A DNA stretch of 64,000 nt from RGIG3009 sp045578425 (lineage in GTDB: Bacteria; Bacillota; Clostridia; Oscillospirales; Acutalibacteraceae), in the NCBI GenBank assembly GCA_045578425.1, contig JAZNKF010000012.1, positions 1-64,000 on the forward strand, written 5' to 3'. The translations under genes were made by a program, and so were the position numbers. Numbering within the stretch: position 1 is the first letter of the stretch; every line of letters starts with the position of its first letter. Positions 58,837 to 64,000 of the stretch are shown here, piece after piece. The notes beneath the pieces are model-generated. The model was not told the DNA's origin and did no database searches. It worked only from the letters and a program-made list of their open reading frames with translations.

Positions 58837-58858
58837 GATGGGAAATATTTTTCCCATC
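58837..58858. promoter_or_regulatory. WYL operator palindrome 1
   Basis: GATGGGAAA-TATT-TTTCCCATC, perfect 9-4-9 palindrome, 17 bases upstream of the regulator's -35. Confidence 0.75.
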
Positions 58859-58927
58859 ACATCTGTTAGAATTAACCTGTCAAATCAGGGGGAGTGCGGG
58901 TCTGTTGCCATCATTATAAAATTTTTA

Positions 58928-58947
58928 ATGGGAAATATTCTTCCCAT
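58928..58947. promoter_or_regulatory. WYL operator palindrome 2
   Basis: ATGGGAA-ATATTC-TTCCCAT, 90 bases from the first (centre to centre). It occupies the -35 region of a rightward -10 candidate TATACT (58957-58962), which has no consensus -35. Confidence 0.75.
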
Positions 58948-58962
58948 ACTCCATGATATACT

Positions 58963-59148
58963 GTCAGTGGAAACGGGGAGAGGCCCCAGGCTTATCTCGG
59001 CTTAAAATCAAGCTGAAATTTGGTGATGCTCTCAGTGCTGCCCAAAACAAACCGTATGGAGTTTTTGGCTTGGGGCAGGTAGTTTTGCCTTTCTCAAGTC
59101 GAAAATGCGATACGGGACGACCGAGGCTAGCGTAATCGCATGTTAATC
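58963..59148 (+). ncRNA. Structured leader or small RNA of unknown class
   Basis: A GC-richer block in AT-rich surroundings between the WYL operators and the 282-residue gene. It contains a GGGGAGAGGCCCC-type hairpin at the start, a long stem CTGCCCAA / TTGGGGCAG (59039-59079) with an inner AAAAC/GTTTT helix, and a closing stem ATGCGAT / ATCGCAT (59106-59141) just before the AGGAGG. A 60-codon ORF spans it but has no ribosome site. No known riboswitch or ribozyme class was recognised. Confidence 0.5.
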
Positions 59149-59168
59149 AAAAAGGAGGATATAATCAA

Positions 59169-60017
59169 ATGGATTTTTATCGGTATTTGAATTCGAAAGA
59201 CGTGGCGGAGCATCTGCGTCGAATGGGGTATCAATTCAACGCCTTGGAGTGCGCGTGGATCGTAGATAATAACTATCATCTCTCTTTATCTGAAAAACTT
59301 GCAGCCTTAAATCATATTTTGGCTATGTCGGATTATGTGTATACTTCCGAGGAGTATCCCAACGGGGTTAGCGTCCACGAAACTATTCGCCAATATTTCG
59401 AGTATATAGATACTATCCAAGCTGAGTTGAAAGCAAAAGATAAGGATGCCATTTATACATATAGTGTTCTCTATGATGATGGCTGCGTTCACTATGAAGC
59501 ATACTTTCGGGATTATGAAAGTTGTATAACTGCCTATCATAAAAGACTTCTGCAGTCCATTGATCCTTCTCGCGTAACCCGGCGAGAAATACAGGGATAT
59601 GCGATTATGAAAATCCCCTTTAACGAACAAGGCGGCACAATAACCGCAGAGTACCGCGGTAGTGAGTTGGTTTCGATATATAAACGCGGCGATGGAAGTC
59701 CTTCGCCGGAAGCATTGTACGATATCCTCGGTACTTGCAAAGTATACTTTCCCGTTCCTTTTATTCCGGGTGATATATTATATGATCCCATTTACCATTG
59801 CCCTATGGTGTTGGGAGAATTACCGACTGCCGATGCGGGGATGTTTCTTATGTGTTATCGTGTGTCGGATGACGGAAAAACCATCAATGATTATTACTGC
59901 GAATTACCTTATGAATGTTTAGAATACTATCGTGAAGAATTGAAGGGGCCGGATATAGCCCTCAGCGTTATCAGCGATTTTATTAAAAATAGGGGGAATG
60001 TGCATGGCAAAGAATAA
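59169..60017 (+). CDS. Protein of a Clostridial family of unknown function (begins MDFYRYLNSKDVAEHL)
   Basis: A 282-residue cytoplasmic protein. The start, FYRYLNSKDVAEHLRRMGYQFNALE cut as one helix-rich block, followed by a helical region to about 85 and then a beta-rich domain with YSVLYDDGCVHYEAYFRDYESC and a C-terminal WYL-free barrel-like stretch (VYFPVPFIPGDILYDP), resembles a family often multi-copy in Lachnospiraceae and mobile DNA, in my memory. ATG 59169 after AAGGAGG. It is divergent from the WYL regulator and behind its second operator, so it is the likely target gene. Confidence 0.72.
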   Translation: MDFYRYLNSKDVAEHLRRMGYQFNALECAWIVDNNYHLSLSEKLAALNHILAMSDYVYTSEEYPNGVSVHETIRQYFEYIDTIQAELKAKDKDAIYTYSVLYDDGCVHYEAYFRDYESCITAYHKRLLQSIDPSRVTRREIQGYAIMKIPFNEQGGTITAEYRGSELVSIYKRGDGSPSPEALYDILGTCKVYFPVPFIPGDILYDPIYHCPMVLGELPTADAGMFLMCYRVSDDGKTINDYYCELPYECLEYYREELKGPDIALSVISDFIKNRGNVHGKE

Positions 60018-60109
60018 CGACTATCAAAGTTGCAAAAGCACTGGGGGCGGTTTTCGGTGAAAGTTTAGGGTGTATTTGCTTGAATGATCTTAAAGAATAC
60101 TATGTTTGA
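59993..60109 (+). pseudogene. Gene remnant in another frame after the 282-residue gene
   Basis: A stop-to-stop frame translating to a protein-like stretch (KVAKALGAVFGESLGCICLN, then DLKEYYV) with no start codon. It overlaps the end of the 282-residue gene in the -1 frame. It may be the decayed start of a following gene or an extension lost by frameshift. Confidence 0.4.
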
Positions 60110-60232
60110 TATATTGGAAAACGGTACAATAATTAATGGATGATTTAAGTTGAAATAAATAATATTTGTTTAATTTTGGCTGAGTTGTTCAATTATATTA
60201 TTCAATTATATTATTATATTTGAGGAGCCCCA
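60110..60232. other. AT-rich upstream region of the 166-residue gene
   Basis: No ORF. Holds a tandem TTCAATTATATTA repeat (60187-60212) and a block similar to that before the 151-residue gene (GTTTAATTTTGGCTGAGTTG). No consensus promoter seen. Confidence 0.5.
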
Positions 60233-60733
60233 ATGGATTATCAATTTTTAACCGAAAGACTACGAACCGAGGAGGAATTTACCGAATATCTGAAAACCCT
60301 CCTGAACAACGAGGAGAACGACGACATCACCACAGACCCGGAATACATAGACGATCATCTGACGTTTCTCGACAAAGGGGTATTCTGGCTGGTAAAAGAC
60401 AAGCACGGGAACGAGCGACTGGCCGCCTATAAATATGCCGTAAGTGCCTTTGAACTGTTCATAGACAAACACAAATACAGTCACGAACAAGTATGGAAAT
60501 CTCTCGACAAATCCATCACGCAGAACAAGCCGTATTATTATTTCCCCAGGGGAAGATATGAGATTCGAAAAGGAAACAAGGTCGTCATTTATTGCAGCAC
60601 CTTCTTCGCCGACGAGAAATACAAAAAGATGCTCCTGGCAAAATTAAAGCTTCGAAAGGGTTATAAGGGCATCCAGGACATAAAGTTTATCTTCGACAAC
60701 AGTCTGCATTATCGGTATCTGTTTGATGAATGA
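60233..60733 (+). CDS. Protein of unknown function (166 residues)
   Basis: ATG 60233 after GAGGAG. N-terminus acidic (LRTEEEFTEYLKTLLNNEENDD), then a compact alpha/beta region (GVFWLVKDKHGNERLAAYKY, YYYFPRGRYEIRKGNKVVIY) and a basic C-terminus (KMLLAKLKLRKGYKGIQDIKF). No signal peptide, no membrane helix and no family recognised. Its upstream region resembles that of the 151-residue gene. A hairpin terminator separates it from the convergent integrase gene. Confidence 0.72.
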   Translation: MDYQFLTERLRTEEEFTEYLKTLLNNEENDDITTDPEYIDDHLTFLDKGVFWLVKDKHGNERLAAYKYAVSAFELFIDKHKYSHEQVWKSLDKSITQNKPYYYFPRGRYEIRKGNKVVIYCSTFFADEKYKKMLLAKLKLRKGYKGIQDIKFIFDNSLHYRYLFDE

Positions 60734-60773
60734 AAATATCCCTACAGTCGCAAAGGACTGTAGGGATATTTGT
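60734..60773. terminator. Bidirectional hairpin terminator next to the integrase gene
   Basis: AAATATCCCTACAGTC / GACTGTAGGGATATTT around GCAAAG. Confidence 0.82.
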
Positions 60774-60776
60774 TGT

Positions 60777-62144
60777 TTATATCGCTAATGCTTTCGAGAT
60801 ATTCTCAGCAGCTCGTTCATTGGAAGACTTGAACTGATGAACGTAAATATTCATTGTCGTACTTGTCTGCGAGTGGCCGAGACGGTCGGCTGTTGTTCGC
60901 GGATCGATACCGGAATCTATCATAATCGAGGCGTTGGTATGTCGTAAACTGTGCAGAGAAACAAGCGGCAGATCACATTTCTTCAATAAGCGTCGCAACA
61001 TATTGTAAGGTCTGTTGACACTCATCGGCGCGCCGTTCCATTCGGTAAATAATCGGTTCGACTCAATCCACATGTTACCGATCTCGTCTCTCATTTCGTT
61101 TTGATGTTGTTTAAGTCGTCTTAGTATGTCGATCAATTCTTCGGATATGGCAATCGTGCGTTTGGACGACTCGTTTTTTGTGGTATCGGTGAACATGCCG
61201 TCTGCTTGCGTATACAAAGAGGAACGCTGAATAGTCAACGTCATTTCTTTAAAATTAACGTCGGACCATTCAAGGCCTAACAACTCGCCGCGTCTAACAC
61301 CGGTAAATAACAGGGTGTAAAATAGGGCTTGTTTTTCGATATCTTCATTGACGAGATTTTTCAAGAAAACTCTCGCTTGTTCTTTCGACAGGAGTTTGAA
61401 CGGCTTACGCTCAAGTTTGGGCGGGTCTACTCTTCTGCAAGGGTTATCGGGTATGTACCCCCATTTTACAGCACGTTCTAATACCGAAGAAATGAAAGCG
61501 TGATAGTGATGCACAGTTTTGGGTGCCAGTTTTGCTTGCGTGATCTTGGTGGGCTCAAACAGGTCATCAAACTTCATATCCAGCGCTACGGCTATCTTAT
61601 CAGCAGTGTGACGAGATATGGGGTGTGCACGCATTGCGGTTTTCACAGTGGAGATCGAAATGCCGGCGTTTTCGGCAAACATGGTATACGTCAGTCCCGT
61701 GCTCGATAAAAGCGGTTTTAAATCGTGTTTCGGAATGACGGAACGGCTTTCGCTTTCTGTCAGACCACTTAGTTCTAAATAGAATTTATTTAATACACCG
61801 GGCTTTATATGATCTAACCGTAGGTGACCAATCGAACGATACACTCGCTTGCTTAAATCTCTGTAATTCGAAAGTGTCGTGATTCGCAGGTGACTGATGG
61901 CGTATTCTTCAAACCATTTTTCGGCGAACTCTTTGAACTTGATGGCGTGGTTAATGACACGTCCGCTTTTACATTCTTCTTCAAAGAGGATTTTTTGACG
62001 TTCAAGTTCTTTCTTTATCTGGTAGTCTGTCATGTTCGCAGCAGGCGTCCAGTTCTTATGTCGCTTTATCTGCTTTCCGTCAACGCCGTATCCGTCATAT
62101 ACGGTAATTCGATATCCTTTGCCGCGCTTTTCTACGCATGCCAT
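60777..62144 (-). CDS. Tyrosine recombinase/integrase with an inserted HTH domain
   Basis: 455 residues. Arm-binding domain at the N-terminus (CVEKRGKGYRITVYDGYGVDG), core-binding SAM-like domain 65-235, catalytic domain 245-445 with Arg284 (GVRRGE), Lys323, His398 and Arg401 (HSLRHT), His424 (LGH) and Tyr434, all present. Residues about 142-198 (LKPLLSSTGLTYTMFAENAG, then STVKTAMR and IAVALDMKFDDLFEP) form an XRE-like HTH inside the core-binding domain, which typical Tn916-type integrases of about 400 residues lack. ATG 62144; upstream frame has no ribosome site. Excisionase and rep genes lie upstream in the same direction. Confidence 0.93.
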   Translation of the reverse strand: MACVEKRGKGYRITVYDGYGVDGKQIKRHKNWTPAANMTDYQIKKELERQKILFEEECKSGRVINHAIKFKEFAEKWFEEYAISHLRITTLSNYRDLSKRVYRSIGHLRLDHIKPGVLNKFYLELSGLTESESRSVIPKHDLKPLLSSTGLTYTMFAENAGISISTVKTAMRAHPISRHTADKIAVALDMKFDDLFEPTKITQAKLAPKTVHHYHAFISSVLERAVKWGYIPDNPCRRVDPPKLERKPFKLLSKEQARVFLKNLVNEDIEKQALFYTLLFTGVRRGELLGLEWSDVNFKEMTLTIQRSSLYTQADGMFTDTTKNESSKRTIAISEELIDILRRLKQHQNEMRDEIGNMWIESNRLFTEWNGAPMSVNRPYNMLRRLLKKCDLPLVSLHSLRHTNASIMIDSGIDPRTTADRLGHSQTSTTMNIYVHQFKSSNERAAENISKALAI

Positions 62145-62239
62145 ATATGTTAACATCTCCTTATTGATGATTATTGTAATTATTATGTCGTGGCCGGTGG
62201 GAGAAAACTCTCCCACCACCACGCAGCAACATCGACGGA

Positions 62240-62425
62240 TTAGTTGGCTTTTTCAAAGCAAGCCCAAACATCATCCATATTGATGAGCTTTCGATTGCCG
62301 ACGGCGGTAAACGGTAATATCTTTTCGTTTACCATCTGCCGGATGCGATATTCTGTAATCGCTGTGTACGGGTCTTGGCGTTTGATTTCTTCAGCCGCAC
62401 CGGCTATGGTTCTGATCTGCCGCAT
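62240..62425 (-). CDS. Excisionase-like HTH protein
   Basis: A 61-residue winged-HTH protein of the excisionase/HTH_17 type: AAEEIKRQDPYTAITEYRIRQMV then FTAVGNRKLINMDDVWACF, where the last part is the wing and anchoring helix. It should control the direction of recombination by the adjacent integrase. ATG 62425 after AAAGGAGGG; it overlaps the 3' end of the rep gene by 35 bases and is followed by int after 95 bases. Confidence 0.85.
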   Translation of the reverse strand: MRQIRTIAGAAEEIKRQDPYTAITEYRIRQMVNEKILPFTAVGNRKLINMDDVWACFEKAN

Positions 62426-63260
62426 CCGAGCCCTCCTTTACTCTATAGTTTTCAATCGTAACAACGTTGCAATTATCATACACAAGCGTCTTTGCATCAA
62501 TACATTCTGCATCACCGAGCGATTCTTTTGCTTCTGCATACGTAATGCCTTTAATAACTATCGGTCGTCGAATGCCGCTCGAACAACTATACAAGCGGCT
62601 GCCACTCTTGTAAAAAGCAACTCTCTCACTTTTCTTTTGTTTCTTGCTTTTGCAGTAGTCATCCCAATGTTCACGATACTGTTGGTATTCAAACGGGAAG
62701 TTCGTCAGATATTTTGCAGTAGCGTCAGCAGAAGCAATTTGCCCCGCATTTACGCTTCCCAAATTCCAACATTTTCGAATCTGCTCATCGCCGATAGATA
62801 CCTGCGGAATTTCATCAAAGATCAGTATCACATGACAATGTAAGGCGCCGCGCCCTTGGAACTCAACCCCTTTGATGTATTCACACGATCCGTATTTTCG
62901 TCTGACCTTTTTAATGAAATTAATAAAATCTTTTTGCAACTGCTTTCTGTCCGAAACGTTTTCATCGTACGTTATCGTAACAAGAAAACATCTAGACAAG
63001 TCAGTAACATTCGTGAGAATGATATCTCGCAAAGCAGAAAGCGAGCGGCGAAAATCGGGCATTCGTTCTCTGCGATTAACAGAATGATTAAACTCGATTA
63101 ATTCACCGGTCTCAGGATTGACACCGTGATCTTTATCAATGCGAATCATTCGTGCTTTTTCATTGTGAAAAGAGTTGTTTACGATACGTGCTGTATCACC
63201 GGTTATGATCTTTTTGACGAAGGTATTATCTTTGATTTTTCGATGATTTATAATCCTCAT
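62391..63260 (-). CDS. Rolling-circle replication initiator (HUH endonuclease)
   Basis: 289 residues. Motif 1 FLVTITY at 92-98, HUH motif HCH at 141-143 in GALHCHVILIF, and motif 3 around Tyr184 in ATAKYLTNF, the candidate nicking tyrosine. This is the Rep type of rolling-circle plasmids and filamentous/Microviridae-like phages. ATG 63260 after AAGGAG. The gene indicates that the element can form a circle that replicates by rolling circle after excision. Confidence 0.85.
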   Translation of the reverse strand: MRIINHRKIKDNTFVKKIITGDTARIVNNSFHNEKARMIRIDKDHGVNPETGELIEFNHSVNRRERMPDFRRSLSALRDIILTNVTDLSRCFLVTITYDENVSDRKQLQKDFINFIKKVRRKYGSCEYIKGVEFQGRGALHCHVILIFDEIPQVSIGDEQIRKCWNLGSVNAGQIASADATAKYLTNFPFEYQQYREHWDDYCKSKKQKKSERVAFYKSGSRLYSCSSGIRRPIVIKGITYAEAKESLGDAECIDAKTLVYDNCNVVTIENYRVKEGSDAADQNHSRCG

Positions 63261-63323
63261 ATAATTTATATTACTCCTTAAAATTTTATTTTTTTGCAGG
63301 GGGCTTTTGATTGTTGCCTCTGC

Positions 63324-63340
63324 GAATCTCATTGAGATTC
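63324..63340. promoter_or_regulatory. Perfect hairpin upstream of the rep gene, candidate nick site
   Basis: GAATCTC-ATT-GAGATTC. It lies 64 bases before the rep ATG and overlaps the end of the 143-codon gene. Rolling-circle double-strand origins are often such hairpins near rep; without experiment this remains a guess. Confidence 0.35.
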
Positions 63341-63739
63341 TATTGCGGTCAATTCAAAAATTTTAGTGGTCGGAGTCCACGTGCCGTTATACTTGTTCAA
63401 ACAAAAGTTTTTCTTAAAGGCAACTTTCAATGTGCGCCCAATCAAACACTGCAGATCAACATTGGCCCCGTCCACCGCCTGTGCAGCCAAACCTCTAAAC
63501 TGTTGAAAATCCGAACACATATTTACCGAATAGTCCATGCGATGTATTACATGTTCCAAGGTGCAAGTGTCCAAGAAATCAATCTCACAATAATCTTCTT
63601 TTTTGTGCGGCCAGCAGCTGGTGTCCGTTTTCTTAATTCGCTCAATACGTCGCACCTGCAAAATCCGATCTTCCCAGATAACAAAAGTCAAGTCGTGCTC
63701 TTTTTCGAAACAATCAGCATCATAATGTTTAACAACCAT
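63329..63739 (-). CDS. Element-encoded protein of unknown function (136 residues)
   Basis: ATG 63739 behind GGAAAGG; first gene of the leftward module before rep. The protein is mixed alpha/beta with many Cys, Asp and aromatic residues (HYDADCFEKEHDLTFVIWED, SCWPHKKEDYCEIDFLDTC) and has no membrane helix. Small proteins in this position in rolling-circle elements are sometimes copy-control or DNA-binding factors, but nothing in this sequence supports a particular role. Confidence 0.7.
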   Translation of the reverse strand: MVVKHYDADCFEKEHDLTFVIWEDRILQVRRIERIKKTDTSCWPHKKEDYCEIDFLDTCTLEHVIHRMDYSVNMCSDFQQFRGLAAQAVDGANVDLQCLIGRTLKVAFKKNFCLNKYNGTWTPTTKIFELTAIESQ

Positions 63740-64000
63740 TTTAAAAATTTTCCTTTCCAAGTAAAAACTATATTATTCTTATTGATATCAATACACACTG
63801 TTCTTCTAAGCTTCGTTAATTCCTAACCCCATAACTTCTACAGCTACACAGCGTTTTCGCTCGCTTGCAAAGGCAAGGTCGTGGCGTAGTATCTTACTTA
63901 GCAACAGCTATTCAATTTTCAAAACAAATAAACTATCACCTCCAAAAAAATCAAAAACTCAAACTAAAATACACTCATATCTAACATCACTTCTTTCAAA
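63740..64000. other. AT-rich non-coding end of the window
   Basis: No supported ORF. A GC-richer patch at 63841-63890 (CAGCGTTTTCGCTCGCTTGC) interrupts the AT-rich sequence. It probably holds the promoter of the element's leftward operon; no consensus pair could be fixed. Confidence 0.4.

Larger units (their letters stand above)
60777..64000. mobile_element. Integrated element with rep-xis-int module, continues beyond the window
   Basis: Leftward genes in the order unknown gene, HUH replication initiator, excisionase and tyrosine recombinase, as in integrated rolling-circle plasmids and small integrative elements. int is at the left, so the left att site should lie near 60734-60777; no direct repeat could be recognised because the other end is outside the window. 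No capsid or conjugation gene is seen in this part. Confidence 0.75.

Noticed and set aside
58953..59135. 60-codon ORF between the WYL operator and the 282-residue gene
   Set aside because: No ribosome site; strong stems cover it. Kept as a structured RNA candidate, though coding is not fully excluded.

Overview
The window reads as chromosome of a spore-forming anaerobic member of the Bacillota, class Clostridia, probably an intestinal Oscillospirales-like lineage. This is inferred from sporulation genes (ylbJ, yqfC, yqfD, a pdaA-type deacetylase), the Gram-positive gene orders ylxM-ffh-rpsP-khpA-rimM-trmD and yqfC-yqfD-phoH-ybeY-dgkA-era-yqzL-recO, a Ser46-bearing HPr, strong AGGAGG-type ribosome sites and near-consensus sigma-A promoters. 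The species cannot be named from sequence alone.

Layout. 1-3.7 kb: 3' part of groEL, a 50-residue membrane peptide, a Na/phosphate transporter. 3.7-4.6 kb: divergent small regulator and tail-anchored protein sharing palindromic operators. 4.7-10.5 kb: leftward cluster of hydrolases and transporters (M20 amidohydrolase, serine hydrolase, SWEET-like protein, degenerate GDPD, MFS permease, metallo-beta-lactamase fold). 10.7-11.9 kb: two arrays of small self-complementary hairpins bracketing a four-helix-bundle gene and a zinc-ribbon lipoprotein gene, then tRNA-Tyr. 12-23.5 kb: amidase, dusB, pdaA, recD2, comF, phosphoribosyltransferase, FTR-like protein, paired chromate transporters, SulP permease, small membrane proteins with a TetR regulator. 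23.5-26 kb: metY-metA behind a methionine-rich leader peptide and a terminator. 26-41 kb: aminotransferase, nnrD, uvrC, HPr, the SRP/ribosome-maturation operon, sporulation genes. 38-45 kb: phoH-to-recO operon, mutS2, HAD phosphatase. 45-50 kb: galK with a divergent AraC regulator, an ABC exporter, tRNA-Pro. 50.6-64 kb: accessory DNA with a 1742-residue collagen-like/LRR protein, XRE and WYL regulators, unknown genes and the rep-xis-int module of an integrated element that runs off the right edge.

The most notable system is the metY-metA leader (25769-25971): a consensus promoter, a 24-codon ORF with eight Met codons, a segment overlapping its stop codon that is complementary to the 5' arm of the following terminator, and that terminator. 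This is the layout of ribosome-mediated transcription attenuation sensing charged Met-tRNA, instead of the S-box or T-box usual in this phylum. Other points of interest are the hairpin arrays with inverted linker symmetry, a tRNA-Pro 5' fragment duplicated behind the tRNA promoter, a WYL regulator carrying a leucine-rich tail with three matching operator palindromes, a structured leader of unknown class before a 282-residue gene, and an integrase with an HTH domain inserted before its catalytic domain.
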